This document shows positions 34,301 to 42,105 of a stretch of 42,105 bases of DNA, piece by piece. The first letter of the stretch is position 1; each line of letters begins with the position of its first letter. Made by a program: the position numbers and the translations under genes. Under the pieces are notes generated by a model. That model was not told the DNA's origin and ran no database searches. It saw nothing but the letters and a program-made list of their open reading frames with translations. Source of the stretch: Magnetococcales bacterium (GTDB lineage Bacteria; Pseudomonadota; Magnetococcia; Magnetococcales; JADGBX01); assembly GCA_015231265.1 (NCBI GenBank), contig JADGBX010000010.1, positions 1-42,105 of the forward strand, given 5' to 3'.

Positions 34301-35091
34301 CCGGATAGAATCGCATCCTTACCGGTAAATCCATCCGGCACCAACAGACTGCCGGAACTGCCCATAAAATGCAGTGGGATCGTTCCGGTCCACTGCCGCA
34401 CTTGGTGTGCGTAGTGCAGAAGAACGGGCGACAAATAGGCATCAACCAGCGTGGTCCTTCCTCGTCCAACCACCTGAATCAGGGACAGCGTTTCATGGGA
34501 AGTCGAAACCTGCTGAAACCCTATCTCTTGCGCCAGACCGGCAACGAGCGCTTCATTCTCTGGAGCCCGCCACGCGTGAAGAAAGACCACAGCCAGTGAA
34601 ACGGCACCCGCCTTCTTCAAGCGAGTCAACGCATCACGAACCACTGTGGGGTCGGGTCTGGTAAGAATCTCACCCAACGCTGTGGTACGTTCATCCACCT
34701 CTTCGACCCAGCGGTAGAGCGTTTCAGGTTTTCTGATCGATAGAGCGAACAGATCCGGTCGCTCCTGAGTCCCAATCTCCAGGAGATCACGAAACCCCCG
34801 GGTAATCAGCAGACCCACCGGAGCACCCTTGCGTTCCAAGAGTGCATTGGTGGCGACGGTTGTTCCCAAACGTATCCACTCAACCTGTTCCCGGGGCAAC
34901 ACTCGCCCTACAGGCCACTTCAATAACCGGCGAATCCCTTCGATTGCAGCATCTTCATAACCAGATGATTCAGAGAGCAGTTTTCGGGCATGAATCCTCC
35001 CTTGAGGATCAATCCCCACCACATCGGTGAACGTCCCTCCTCTGTCCACCGAGAATTTCCAACGCCCTGATGATCCTTGATCCTTGTCCAT
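31363..35091 (-). CDS. Fused 5-oxoprolinase / hydantoinase (HyuA-HyuB) ATP-dependent amidohydrolase
   Basis: 1242 residues, near the usual length for one-chain 5-oxoprolinases (~1250-1290). The N-terminal HyuA half (about 1-700) begins [14 protein letters not shown] and has GPAGGVLGV and [13 protein letters not shown], the ASKHA-type nucleotide-binding motifs. The HyuB half (about 715-1240) has [48 protein letters not shown] and GHHADIGG, and ends [10 protein letters not shown]. The enzyme opens 5-oxoproline to glutamate with ATP hydrolysis; related members act on hydantoins or N-methylhydantoin, so the exact substrate is not fixed by sequence alone. It is convergent with the bactofilin gene (46 bp apart) and downstream of the Ser/Thr kinase on the same strand with an inverted repeat between. 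No obvious pathway partner is nearby. Confidence 0.93.
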   Translation of the reverse strand: MDKDQGSSGRWKFSVDRGGTFTDVVGIDPQGRIHARKLLSESSGYEDAAIEGIRRLLKWPVGRVLPREQVEWIRLGTTVATNALLERKGAPVGLLITRGFRDLLEIGTQERPDLFALSIRKPETLYRWVEEVDERTTALGEILTRPDPTVVRDALTRLKKAGAVSLAVVFLHAWRAPENEALVAGLAQEIGFQQVSTSHETLSLIQVVGRGRTTLVDAYLSPVLLHYAHQVRQWTGTIPLHFMGSSGSLLVPDGFTGKDAILSGPAGGVLGVAAVAEQCGDRQAVGFDMGGTSTDVCRYDGVLERVLEVETAGVRYHAPMLRVETVAAGGGSILGFDGHRLTVGPESAGAAPGPACYGLGGPATITDANLLLGRLDTNRFPHLFGPERNAPLDFQAARERLTLLADAVNAALATELSPEALALGYVRIANETMAQPIKTLSEARGYDLRDHAMVCFGGAGAQHACGVARILGIRTIRIHPLSGLLSAYGIATAAHRRHHVESVLIPADQDGVRLVRERARDRAESLIREMIMEGGVGGDDAQGFQADPAFQRRIEVDLRTPGTDSPLTLPFVDDVEQLHASFLQAHRRYYGFDAPDIIPELVTVRIDVWRPDRVGNDHWHEKDRSIGQESDKEVREDQSEVWFQDEGAETVTVYDREHLVSGHVISGPALITEQNATIVVEAGYQCRVDEAGMITLSMVIEESCSSSQSDMVSEEERVDPVLLGVFNHRFMGIASQMGETLARTSHSVNIKERLDFSCAVFDHRGRLVANAPHIPVHLGAMGETVSGLLAERGERIHPGDLYVSNDPMKGGSHLPDVTVVAPIFRRGRLLFFVAARGHHADIGGIVPGSMPPFATELIQEGVVFSNRLIVREGEFLEEKVRAILGSGQWPARNLSERLSDLRAQIAACHKGVSGVERLCDLYGDSVVSRYMDHMRDNAAQAMQRVLKQFLDERGDESGSWQGVWRDAMDDGSVLQVRMEIARDVGFDSVSASVDFQGTSPQHPGNLNAPSAVVRAAVLYVFRSLVQQDIPLNDGCLEAVSISIPDGSMLSPGEGAAVSGGNVETSQRVVDILLGALGIAAASQGTMNNLLFGAVDGSGSQYYETIAGGSGAIQGESGASGVQVHMTNTRITDPEVLESRFPAVRLERFSLRTGSGGDGSWRGGDGVVRTFRFMEPRMVTLLTQRRECPPFGLDGGENGSVGINRLHHCDGSTTILPASHQCRVDAGEAITIETPGGGGFGRK

Positions 35092-35122
35092 TGGGATATC
35101 CTACACCGTCCATGACAAACAG

Positions 35123-35151
35123 GAATGGCGGCCCATAATGGTCCGCCATTC
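35123..35151 (-). terminator. Inverted repeat, possible terminator of the Ser/Thr kinase gene
   Basis: GAATGGCGG (35123-35131) and CCGCCATTC (35143-35151) are perfect inverted copies around an 11-nt loop, 71 bp past the kinase stop. A clean T-run is missing (CTGTTTGTC follows on the minus strand), so it could equally be a protein-binding site before the oxoprolinase gene. Confidence 0.45.
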
Positions 35152-35221
35152 GCTCTACTCACTCAGTAGTAAGTCTCTCGATACTCTCACTTGAACATCG
35201 GCCTTCGGAACAGATCATGTT

Positions 35222-38200
35222 TTATTGTGATTTGTTCTCCAATGGTGCCGTCGGTGAGGCTGAGCCTCTTTTTGCCTTTGAGATAACCCGGGTGTATTGA
35301 CGGGCAAGTTTCTGACCTGCCTCAATCTGAGATCCCGACATATCCTGGCTGAGCAACTGGAGATTTCTCAAGGCTTTATTATCTCCTTGAGCTGCCGCCT
35401 GTGAGTACCAGGCATACGCCTTGATCAGGTTCTGAGGCACCCCTTTTCCATCCTCATACATCCAGCCCAGATTGTTTTGTGACTTGATATCACCCTGTTG
35501 GGCAGCCAAGGCATAGAGCTTCGCCGCCATTCGCAGATTCTTCTTGACGCCACGCCCCTCTTCATACATCCATCCCAGATTGCGCTGAGCATTGACGTTG
35601 TTCTGCTTTGCAGCCTGACTGTACCAGTAGTTGGCCTTTTTGTAGCTCTGGGCAATACCGCCCTGCCCTTTTTCGAACATGGAGCCCAAATTGTCCTGTG
35701 CTCCGGCGTGTCCTTTTTTTGCCGCTTGTAGAAACCACTTGTACGCCAGGGTTTTATCTCGAGCAACTCCCTCGCCCTTAAGGTACATGACACCCAAGCG
35801 ATTCTGCGCTTCGACACTCCCTTGGTTAGCAGCCTTCTGGAACCATTTGGCAGCTTGGAAATAGTCCTTGGGAACACCTTGACCGACATAGTACATCATG
35901 GCAACGATCAACTGCGCCTTCAGATAGCCCTGAGTTGCAGAGGCGGAGTACCAACGAAACGCTTGCACGGAGTCCCGGCGTATTCCCTCACCCTTATCGT
36001 AGGCAATAGCCGCTCGGAACTGCCCTTCCATATGCCCCTGCTCAGCAGCCTTAAAAAACCACAAAGCAGCAGAGTTTCTATCCTTCTCGACACCAATGCC
36101 CTTGTTGAGGAACATGCCATAGCGGTATTGAGCATCAGCGATCCCCTTTTCTGCTGCTCTGAGCATATAACGCGCTGATTTCACATTGTCACGTGCCGTC
36201 CCCTTGCCTAGGAGAAAAGCATTAGCCAGTGCGTATTGTGACTGTGCGATATCCTGCTCTGCCGCGAGAAGATGCCACTGTAGCGCTTCAGTATCACTCT
36301 GTTTCTTACCCTGACCGGTCTGGAAGGCATGGCCCATTTTGTACTGTGCCTGGGCAACACCCTTCTGAGCGGCTTTCTCGAACCACGTCAGCGCTTCCGC
36401 TTTAAGCTTGGGATCCTTGGAAGACTCCAACAACAGCCCCAGTTCCACCTGTGCTTGCGGATTGTTGGCTTCAGCAGCTCTCCGAAACCACTTGGCTGCC
36501 GTCTCCAGGTCGATTGGTGCCCCTTCACCGGTTTTATAGGCAATACCAACACGATACTGAGCATTGGGAATGTTGAGCTCTGCCGCTTTTTTGTACCATG
36601 AGATCGCCTGCGTCAAGTTCTGCTTGATCCCGGTACCGGACTCCAGCCGTTCACCGACCTGCATCATCGCCTTGGCGTCACCCTGCTGGGCTTTGAGTTT
36701 CAGCGTGTCAAATTCGCGGTTTTGACGCTCCTCTCGCGTCATGACGGTCTGCGGCTTCTGGGATTCGGAGACACTCCAGAGAGCATAGCCGGCCCCACCT
36801 ACCAACAGGAGAGTCGCTGCCATCATCGCCATACGGGCCTTTGGGTTGACCAGTTTGCTCTCATCTCTCAGAGAGAAGGCCAACTCGCCTTCCTCATTAC
36901 CGCTATCGACCTCAACGGCATGCAGCCACTCTTCGATGTTTTGTGGCCGGTCTGTTTCCACGACCGCAAGGGCAAGGTCGATTGCTTTCAACAGCGATGG
37001 AGAGTAACGCCCTTCACCAATCTCTTGCGCAGAGACCAGAGGATCGGGCTGATTGCGCATCACGGCATTGCTTCGCTGTGGCGCACCTACCGGTTTTCTG
37101 CCGCTGATACAACGGTACATCACAGCGCCGAGAGAGTAGATATCGGTCCACGGTCCCTGGCGGTTCGCCTCTTCGAAATACTGCTCCATAGGCGCATAGC
37201 TAGGTGTAAGCATGGCGGTCATGGAACCATCCGTCCCACCCTTGCGACGCGCCGATCCAAAATCCAGCAGCACAGGAGTCCCATCCTTGACCCGGATAAA
37301 GATATTATCGGGTTTGATATCACGATGGATGAAATCAGCATGGTGCAACACCTGAATACCCTGCAACATGGGCATCATGATCGCAAGAAGCTCTTTTTCA
37401 TCAAGCGTTTTCTTGCGTTTAAGAATATTGCCGAGATCCTCACCCTCTTCATACTCCATCGCCATATAGGCTGTGTTGAACTCTTCGAAGAAGGTTGCAA
37501 CACGTACCAGACTGGAGTGCTTGAACTGAGCGAGTGTCCTGGCCTCATTCAAGAACCGTTCACGACCTTGGACGAACTGCTCTTCCAGATCGGGCGCTTT
37601 GGGATGAATCGAGTGATCCGGCCGGCGCAGAGCAAGCTGCGTCGGCAAATACTCTTTGATGGCAACATGGTTATCGAGACGTGTATCATGCGCTTTATAT
37701 GTCAGACCAAAACCACCCTGCCCCAGCACTTTCTCGATCTTGTACCACATCAACATGTGGCCTTCAGGCAGAGCATCATGATGGACCTTACCGGTCACCG
37801 AGGCTGCCGGACTAGCGGTTGCAGGCACCTCACCGGTATCAGAGCCATCGGCCGCGGCGGGGTTGAGAACCGTCGCTCCATCCTCGTCATCATCCCCGCT
37901 CTCCTGACCGGCATTGGGATTGAGCACTGTCGCCCCATCCTCATCGTCGTCACCCTCCATCAGTCCGGCAGCGGGATTGAGCACTGTCGCTCCATCCTCA
38001 TCATCCTGGACCTTCTGGGCGGAAGGGTTCAGGACCGTCGCTCCATCTTCGTCGTCACTGTCGTCACTTGAGGGTATTCCAGAATCCAAAGAGGGGTTGA
38101 GCACCGTAGCGCCATCCTCTTCTTCATCGTCTTGATTGATCTCTGAGCTTGGGGAGTCGGACGTGGACGACGCGCCCTCTTCAAGAGGAGGGAGAGGAGG

Positions 38201-38908
38201 GAGAGAAGGTAGCTGCTTCTCATCTTGCGAGGGACCCGAGGTGAACTCCGACCCGAAGCTCATGCCCAGAAGCTCATCGGCATCATCCAGATCCAACTCA
38301 CCTCGACCACCTGCTCCCGGCACATCCTTAACAGGTTCCTGGCCGAACAGTTCTTCCGTACCATCATCTGCACTCTTCAGAGCCTCCTGTTCCGGAGAAG
38401 GACTCTCTGAGGAGGAATCCTCGATTTCCAACGCCAAGGCAGTCTCTTCCTTGGGATCTGAGGGAGTCTCGATCTCCAACGCCAAGGCAGTCTCTTCCTT
38501 GGGAGCAGAAGAACCGGCTGCATCCATGTTGACACTGCTCTCTTCAACAGGATCAGCAGAGGGCTCGAAGTTCAGCTCCAGGACAGTCTCTTCTTCTTCC
38601 AAACCGGATACAGCTGGAATGGCAGACTCTTTTGATACCTGTTTATCATCAGCATCCTTGAGAGAGGTAAAAGAGTCTGATGGTTCGAACGTCAAAACCT
38701 CCAACTCCTCTGCCTGATCATCGGTATCTTTTCGAGACGTATCGATCTCTTCGAAAGAGTCGATAGGCTCAAAGGAGATTGTCTCGATTTCCTTCTCATC
38801 CTTCTCTTTTTTGGCAGAATCATCCGCCTCATCAGTTGAAGGGATGAATTCCAGCTCGGTCTCGGCTTCGGAATCAGTAAAAGGATTATCGTCGTTCCGT
38901 TTCGTCAC
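35222..38908 (-). CDS. Membrane Ser/Thr protein kinase with acidic repeat region and C-terminal Sel1 repeats
   Basis: 1228 residues from GTG 38908 (GGGG 7 nt upstream). Residues 1-380 are acidic and low-complexity, with FEP.DSF-type repeats and five DGATVLNP repeats (Thr268, 291, 308, 327, 345). The eukaryotic-type kinase domain (about 388-668) is complete: GQGGFG (P-loop), Lys418 in VAIKEY, HRDIKPDN (Asp530, Asn535) and LLDFGSAR (Asp549). A TM helix (693-712) precedes about twelve Sel1 repeats and one partial repeat (735-1190, pattern A..YK.G.G....A..W..KAA), probably periplasmic and protein-binding. The kinase would sense envelope state through the Sel1 domain and phosphorylate cytoplasmic targets, perhaps its own repeats (inference). 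No phosphatase or FHA-domain gene is adjacent. Confidence 0.93.
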   Translation of the reverse strand: MTKRNDDNPFTDSEAETELEFIPSTDEADDSAKKEKDEKEIETISFEPIDSFEEIDTSRKDTDDQAEELEVLTFEPSDSFTSLKDADDKQVSKESAIPAVSGLEEEETVLELNFEPSADPVEESSVNMDAAGSSAPKEETALALEIETPSDPKEETALALEIEDSSSESPSPEQEALKSADDGTEELFGQEPVKDVPGAGGRGELDLDDADELLGMSFGSEFTSGPSQDEKQLPSLPPLPPLEEGASSTSDSPSSEINQDDEEEDGATVLNPSLDSGIPSSDDSDDEDGATVLNPSAQKVQDDEDGATVLNPAAGLMEGDDDEDGATVLNPNAGQESGDDDEDGATVLNPAAADGSDTGEVPATASPAASVTGKVHHDALPEGHMLMWYKIEKVLGQGGFGLTYKAHDTRLDNHVAIKEYLPTQLALRRPDHSIHPKAPDLEEQFVQGRERFLNEARTLAQFKHSSLVRVATFFEEFNTAYMAMEYEEGEDLGNILKRKKTLDEKELLAIMMPMLQGIQVLHHADFIHRDIKPDNIFIRVKDGTPVLLDFGSARRKGGTDGSMTAMLTPSYAPMEQYFEEANRQGPWTDIYSLGAVMYRCISGRKPVGAPQRSNAVMRNQPDPLVSAQEIGEGRYSPSLLKAIDLALAVVETDRPQNIEEWLHAVEVDSGNEEGELAFSLRDESKLVNPKARMAMMAATLLLVGGAGYALWSVSESQKPQTVMTREERQNREFDTLKLKAQQGDAKAMMQVGERLESGTGIKQNLTQAISWYKKAAELNIPNAQYRVGIAYKTGEGAPIDLETAAKWFRRAAEANNPQAQVELGLLLESSKDPKLKAEALTWFEKAAQKGVAQAQYKMGHAFQTGQGKKQSDTEALQWHLLAAEQDIAQSQYALANAFLLGKGTARDNVKSARYMLRAAEKGIADAQYRYGMFLNKGIGVEKDRNSAALWFFKAAEQGHMEGQFRAAIAYDKGEGIRRDSVQAFRWYSASATQGYLKAQLIVAMMYYVGQGVPKDYFQAAKWFQKAANQGSVEAQNRLGVMYLKGEGVARDKTLAYKWFLQAAKKGHAGAQDNLGSMFEKGQGGIAQSYKKANYWYSQAAKQNNVNAQRNLGWMYEEGRGVKKNLRMAAKLYALAAQQGDIKSQNNLGWMYEDGKGVPQNLIKAYAWYSQAAAQGDNKALRNLQLLSQDMSGSQIEAGQKLARQYTRVISKAKRGSASPTAPLENKSQ
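37853..38128 (-). repeat. Five degenerate DNA repeats encoding DGATVLNP units
   Basis: Within the kinase gene, five units encode (D/E)DEDGATVLNP with variable 9-15-residue spacers. The core DNA (GGGTTGAGCACCGTCGCTCC-like on the plus strand) recurs with third-base changes. This argues for old duplication kept by selection on the peptide rather than recent slippage. Confidence 0.8.
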
Positions 38909-39254
38909 GTCATCGCCCCAAATCTAGACAGAATATGGACTGGTTTTGGCCTGCTGTACTGACTACCCTCTAGAACGGTGATTGACATCACATCTACCGA
39001 ATGGTGTTCATAATCAGGGTGCAGAAGGCACAAAAACATCCCCATGATCAAAAATGATTATCATGCCATGCTTTCCAGGGAAGAGCTACTGAGAAACACC
39101 TCATCGGGAAGATAGCAAACCTTGAATTTCTCCACTGTATAGAAACAGTTGGAATCGTTTTCTTCTGCTACGGGAAAATCTTCATGAGTTGGTTTGGATT
39201 TCATTGATCATCCACACGCACCTACCATCAGAGGAAACGCTTCAAGGAGTCGTT
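38909..39254. other. Intergenic region upstream of the Ser/Thr kinase
   Basis: About 345 bp without a convincing gene on either strand. It contains an isolated TTGACA with no good -10, and a palindromic ATGATTATCAT element described separately. It probably holds the kinase promoter, which I cannot place precisely. Confidence 0.5.
39049..39063 (-). promoter_or_regulatory. Possible Fur-type box
   Basis: On the minus strand TGATAATCATTTTTG matches the 7-1-7 Fur consensus TGATAAT-N-ATTATCA perfectly in the left half and at about four of seven positions in the right half. The core ATGAT-T-ATCAT is a perfect palindrome. It lies about 140 bp upstream of the kinase start. Confidence 0.3.
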
Positions 39255-39511
39255 ATGACCTCGCGGCAGATCAAGAACGGCAATGACTATGGAGCAGTTG
39301 GTGATGCAAAATCTCGTCACTTTCAACAAAGAAATCCAGCAACTTGGACAGTGTCCGAGAAAGCAACGAAACACGAGAATAACGCTCTGGGACAACAACT
39401 CCGTCATCTACCTCCATCAAGAGCAGCGACAGCACGCAGTCTGGAACGACCGGCGCACTCTACTCCGTCAGGCACGAAGAAGAGTACACTCTGGCTGAAG
39501 ACACGCCCTAA
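39255..39511 (+). pseudogene. Possible decayed small gene with coding-like stretches in three frames
   Basis: A good ribosome-binding site (AAGGAG, 39244-39249) precedes ATG 39255, but protein-like stretches switch frame. MTSRQIKNGND lies in frame 1; MEQLVMQNLVTFNKEIQQLG, helix-like, lies in frame 2 from 39289; VSEKATKHENNALGQQ is in frame 1 again; and SIKSSDSTQSGTTGALYSV to an acidic end at TAA 39511 lies in frame 3. Joined, they would make a ~80-residue helical, phasin-like protein. The unshifted frame-1 reading (to 39638) has an odd, Ser/Thr/Arg-rich composition and runs into the opposite-strand gene. Frameshifts by mutation or assembly error are both possible. Confidence 0.3.
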
Positions 39512-39564
39512 GAGTGATGTAACCATCTCCACTGCGTCAGCATCAAGTGTGAGGGCAGCCAGCG

Positions 39565-39837
39565 CTACCTTCCCATACCGCGTTGACGTCGCTTGCTTCC
39601 TGAATACATACAGAACGTCAGTGAATCCGAAGCTTTGACGATTTCACGATAGAAGTTGCAGTAGAGATAGACAGCCTGTGTCCGCACAATGGCAATATCA
39701 CCCTTTTGACAAAGTGCCGTCTGAATATCCTTCTCCGTACACCAGCTCTTCGATGCCTCAGCGTGCGCTGTCGTGCTCAGTCCCATCATAACGAGTCCGA
39801 CCGCACCCACTGCAAGCATCCGAATTGACGTGATCAT
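39565..39837 (-). CDS. Small secreted Cys-containing protein, unknown function
   Basis: 90 residues. The signal peptide MITSIRMLAVGAVGLVMMGLSTTAHA is unmistakable, with cleavage before EASKSW. The mature part (~65 aa) has four Cys (in WCTEK, ALCQKG, YLYCNF and TFCMYS), enough for two disulfides, and a basic C-terminus RRQRG. ATG 39837 is preferred because AGGAAGG lies 8 nt upstream; a GTG at 39846 is possible. I do not recognise a family. It follows the metallo-beta-lactamase-fold gene by 98 bp on the same strand, but nothing ties them functionally. Confidence 0.65.
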   Translation of the reverse strand: MITSIRMLAVGAVGLVMMGLSTTAHAEASKSWCTEKDIQTALCQKGDIAIVRTQAVYLYCNFYREIVKASDSLTFCMYSGSKRRQRGMGR

Positions 39838-39935
39838 TGGCTCCACCTTCCTAAACAGATTTCAAATAGAGAGACAATCAACAACTGCTGACTGCAAACA
39901 CCACCCTGAATACGTAAGAGACGAAGGGAACGGTT

Positions 39936-40712
39936 TCATACATGATACCAGGCCAAATCCTCAGCAAGCACCACACGACCACTGTAGTGGCGCCGGCACT
40001 CCTCCAGGCGCTGGGCATCATCTCCAGGGATTGGATAGAGGTGCGATAACACCACGCTTTCCACCCCTGCCTTCTGCGCCAGTTTGCCACACTCCCCAGC
40101 AGAGAGGTGTCCGGAAATCTTCCCCGCATCCAGCGATGAGCAGTCGATCACCATCCAGTGCGCCCCCTCAGCCAATTGGACAATAGCCGGATCCAGATCG
40201 CAATCTCCGGAGAAAACGACTGCCTTGCCGCCTATTTCAAATCGATAGGCCAAACTGACGAATCTGCTGCTGTGTACCGTTTCGGCACATCGCACCTGCA
40301 CTCTCCCCAGAGAAACCGTCTCATCGGGCACCAGTTCGCAGATCGTCAGTTCAAATGTGGAGGGATCGCCGACTGTTTGGCGAACAACGCGATCATAGAA
40401 GGCTGAGAACCCCGGTGGTCCATAGATGATCAGTGGTGCTGTTCGACTAATATCCGGAAAACGAAAAGCGTGCATCATAGGAATCAGTTCACCCATGTGA
40501 TCCCCATGGACATGAGTCATCCAGACCGCGGTCAGATTCTCGAAGCCGTAACTGATGCGCAGCAACTGACGCAGCGTCCCCGGTCCACAATCGATCAACA
40601 TCTCTCCAGCCTCACACTGTAGAAAATAGGCTGGCGCGCTGCGTTCAAGCATGGGCACACCGGTACCACTGCCCAGGATACATATTTTCATGGTTGTTGA
40701 TTCGTGCGTCAT
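39936..40712 (-). CDS. Metallo-beta-lactamase-fold hydrolase (RNase Z-like subgroup)
   Basis: 258 residues. The fold begins at MKICILGSGTGVPMLERSAPAYFL. The metal motif is HVHGDH (residues 67-72) in WMTHVHGDHMGE, followed by an Asp in FSGDCDLDP and a late His in VVLSHLYPIPGD. The layout follows RNase Z and related phosphodiesterase or arylsulfatase-type hydrolases, but it is shorter than typical tRNase Z (~300 aa) and lacks a clear exosite arm, so another substrate is likely. ATG 40712 directly abuts the fructokinase TGA and has GGAGG 8-9 nt upstream, giving tight translational coupling; ATG 40691 is the alternative. No export signal is seen, so it should be cytoplasmic. Confidence 0.88.
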   Translation of the reverse strand: MTHESTTMKICILGSGTGVPMLERSAPAYFLQCEAGEMLIDCGPGTLRQLLRISYGFENLTAVWMTHVHGDHMGELIPMMHAFRFPDISRTAPLIIYGPPGFSAFYDRVVRQTVGDPSTFELTICELVPDETVSLGRVQVRCAETVHSSRFVSLAYRFEIGGKAVVFSGDCDLDPAIVQLAEGAHWMVIDCSSLDAGKISGHLSAGECGKLAQKAGVESVVLSHLYPIPGDDAQRLEECRRHYSGRVVLAEDLAWYHV

Positions 40713-41630
40713 TCACCCACCCTCCGGCCACAACCAGGCAGCGCCCCGAACACCACTTGAATCCCCATGTACAGCTTTGACCAGACGCGTCTCCACGTTC
40801 TGGGAAAAGATGTATCGGTCCCATCGTCCGGGAACTGCCTCATATAACGAAGCGATATTGGACATTCCACCACCAAGAACAACCACTTCAGGGTCAAGAA
40901 CATTAATTACCGATGCCAGAGCCCGAGCAAAACGATCCTCATAGCGATTCATAGCATCCACTGCTTTCGAGACACCCCTCTCTGCATCACGAACAATCTC
41001 TTCCGGAGAAGAGTTCAAACCGGTTTCCATCTGATAATCTCGAACCATACCGGGTCCTGACAGGTAGGTCTCGATACAGCCGGAACGACCACAATAGCAT
41101 GCTGCTGGCCGCAACTCCGCACCATCAGGCCACGGCAGGGGATTATGCCCCCACTCGCCTGCAATCGCGTTAGGCCCCTGAAGCAGACGTCCATGTACCA
41201 CGACACCACCACCGGTCCCGGTACCGACGATAACACCAAACACCGATGCCGCACCTGCTGCTGCTCCATCCACCGCTTCTGATAGGGAAAAGCAGTCGGC
41301 ATCGTTGGCCAGTCGCACCGGACGATCGAGCGTCCGTTCCAGATCTTCTCGCAGGGGTTGATCGATCAAACAGAGGGAGTTGGAGTTCTGGATACGTCCC
41401 GTTGCGGGCGAGACCGAACCTGGCGTTCCGATGCCCACGGGCTGCTGTTCAGCCGAGATTCCCGCCTGAGACTCCACATCTCTGACCAGTTCGGCAATTG
41501 CGGCAACGGTCTCTTCATAGAGCCCCTGGGGTGTGGGCACCCGCCTGCGTACCACGCTCGTTCCATCTGGATCGAGAACGACCGCTTCGATCTTCGTCCC
41601 ACCCAGATCCACTCCAATGCGATGCGCCAT
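40713..41630 (-). CDS. mak: ROK-family fructokinase (Mak type)
   Basis: 305 residues. The ATP-binding loop is RIGVDLGGTKIEAVVLD, and the sugar-binding region includes GTPGSVSP, NSNSLCL, LANDADCFSLSEA and GTGTGGGVV. The family signature with the zinc site is GEWGHNPLPW and CYCGRSGCIETYLSG. Near the end, VVVLGGGMSN and HGDSSGVRGAAWLWP match the E. coli manno(fructo)kinase Mak closely. It phosphorylates fructose (and probably mannose or other hexoses) with ATP in the cytoplasm. ATG 41630 gives the canonical N-terminus. It lies 19 bp after the VTT membrane protein and abuts the hydrolase gene, forming a minus-strand operon. Confidence 0.93.
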   Translation of the reverse strand: MAHRIGVDLGGTKIEAVVLDPDGTSVVRRRVPTPQGLYEETVAAIAELVRDVESQAGISAEQQPVGIGTPGSVSPATGRIQNSNSLCLIDQPLREDLERTLDRPVRLANDADCFSLSEAVDGAAAGAASVFGVIVGTGTGGGVVVHGRLLQGPNAIAGEWGHNPLPWPDGAELRPAACYCGRSGCIETYLSGPGMVRDYQMETGLNSSPEEIVRDAERGVSKAVDAMNRYEDRFARALASVINVLDPEVVVLGGGMSNIASLYEAVPGRWDRYIFSQNVETRLVKAVHGDSSGVRGAAWLWPEGG

Positions 41631-41649
41631 GAATCTCAATCCAGTTCAC

Positions 41650-42105
41650 TCAGCGTGAATCGGTTCGATTCACAGGTTTGGAGGAGGGAGATTCCTCAGA
41701 ATCAACAGGTTCCTGACCGGCCCGCATTCGTTTGATCATGGAGGGAAGAAACGCTACAGCCGCCAATAAACCCAAGGCCAGCAACCCTTTTTTCAGCACA
41801 CCTTCACCACCCGCTACCGCTTCACGCCCGGCAAATCCCACATAGGTGTAGGCAAACCCTCCAGGAATCATACAAAGATACGAGGCGATGATGTAGTGCG
41901 TGAGAGGGATTTTGGTCAATCCCAATGCGTAGTTCAAGAGATTGAACGGAAAGAGCGGCACCAACCGGACGAATGCGACGAATCGCCATCCCTCCGCATC
42001 CACACCGTCCATCAACTGCCGCAGACGACCACCGGTCCGCTGCTCTACCCAATCGGACGCAAGATATCTTGCGACAAGAAAGGAGATGGTTGCTCCCAAA
42101 GTCGC
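41650..42105 (-). CDS. VTT/TVP38-TMEM64 family membrane protein (5' end beyond window)
   Basis: The C-terminal ~151 residues are present and the frame runs off the right edge. The VTT core is recognisable: LGATISFLVARYLASDWVEQ, FVAFVRLVPLFPFNLLNYALGLTKIPL and YIIASYLCMIPGGFAYTYVG, including the Pro-Phe-Asn motif after the RLVP loop. One more TM helix near residue 103-118 and a charged tail follow. Members of the family (TVP38, DedA-like) are membrane proteins linked to lipid scrambling or transport; the substrate here is unknown. It is the first visible gene of the minus-strand cluster leading to mak. No start codon lies in the window; the TTG near 42099 is internal to the conserved region. 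Confidence 0.9.
   Translation of the reverse strand, partial: ATLGATISFLVARYLASDWVEQRTGGRLRQLMDGVDAEGWRFVAFVRLVPLFPFNLLNYALGLTKIPLTHYIIASYLCMIPGGFAYTYVGFAGREAVAGGEGVLKKGLLALGLLAAVAFLPSMIKRMRAGQEPVDSEESPSSKPVNRTDSR

Noticed and set aside
35222-36700. Periodic sequence in the Sel1 region as a non-coding repeat
   Set aside because: The ~108-bp period is the 36-residue Sel1 protein repeat; the DNA is too diverged to be a recent tandem array.
36722-38071. 449-codon plus-strand open frame opposite the Ser/Thr kinase
   Set aside because: It is a shadow of the kinase and acidic-repeat coding frame. Its His/Arg-rich composition is an antisense artefact, and the minus strand carries complete kinase motifs.
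37853-38128. Possible CRISPR-like regular repeats
   Set aside because: The repeats are coding (DGATVLNP), vary at third codon positions and have unequal spacers. No cas genes are present anywhere in the window.
39189-39638. 149-codon plus-strand frame as an intact gene
   Set aside because: It has unusual composition, runs into the opposite-strand secreted protein gene, and its protein-like stretches shift between frames. It is listed instead as a possible decayed gene.
1840-42105. A second attachment site on the chromosomal side of tRNA-Ala
   Set aside because: I saw no direct repeat of the tRNA 3' end to the right. The tRNA orientation and integrase position place the element to the left, outside the window.

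Overview
The window reads as chromosomal DNA of a Gram-negative proteobacterium. It carries rnfH, uppP, truA, an M18 aminopeptidase, a Mak-type fructokinase, a bactofilin/M23 cell-shape pair and a very dense two-component and chemosensory gene set. G+C looks mid-range by eye. The sensor-rich, GAF/PAS/CheW-heavy content would suit a motile aquatic lineage such as Magnetococcales or Zetaproteobacteria, but this placement is a low-confidence inference.

Left edge (1-1840): the end of an integrative element. It holds a truncated unknown gene, a small zinc-ribbon gene, an excisionase-like HTH gene and a tyrosine integrase, overlapping head to tail. The element abuts the 3' end of tRNA-Ala(CGC), the likely integration target. 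Region 1861-8530: housekeeping and unknown genes. On the minus strand are uppP, truA and an RnfH protein with a long Lys/Ala-rich tail. On the plus strand are an orphan ParA-like ATPase, an M18 aminopeptidase and two unrecognised exported or membrane proteins.

Region 8586-29756 is a signalling super-cluster. A CHASE-PAS-histidine kinase faces a lone receiver gene. An AT-rich gap and an XRE regulator follow. Then comes a long plus-strand run: a REC-PAS-GAF-HK-REC-REC hybrid, a CheY-like protein, a pseudo-CheB fused to REC and a histidine kinase, a small kinase/receiver pair, CheR-TPR, a tandem CheW, a chemoreceptor, CheA-REC, CheB and a REC-histidine kinase. The order CheR-TPR, CheW(2), MCP, CheA-REC, CheB resembles the Wsp/ACF class. 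The expected diguanylate cyclase output is absent and REC-histidine kinases sit there instead. The strongest novelty candidate is the 15914-18427 protein. Its N-terminal half has the architecture of CheB, but the receiver Asp and the catalytic Ser and His are replaced, and a complete REC-HisKA-HATPase kinase follows.

Right part (29948-42105): a membrane M23 peptidase overlapping a bactofilin gene by 79 nt. Next, on the minus strand, are a fused 5-oxoprolinase/hydantoinase and a large Ser/Thr kinase with five DGATVLNP repeats, one TM segment and about twelve Sel1 repeats. A non-coding or decayed stretch follows. Last is a minus-strand cluster of a VTT membrane protein (cut by the window end), Mak fructokinase, a metallo-beta-lactamase-fold hydrolase and a small secreted Cys-containing protein.

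Working model (inference): the Wsp-like array feeds phosphoryl groups or binding cues into several REC-kinases. The pseudo-CheB kinase could compete with true CheB for CheA, CheR or receptors and so link adaptation to a two-component output.
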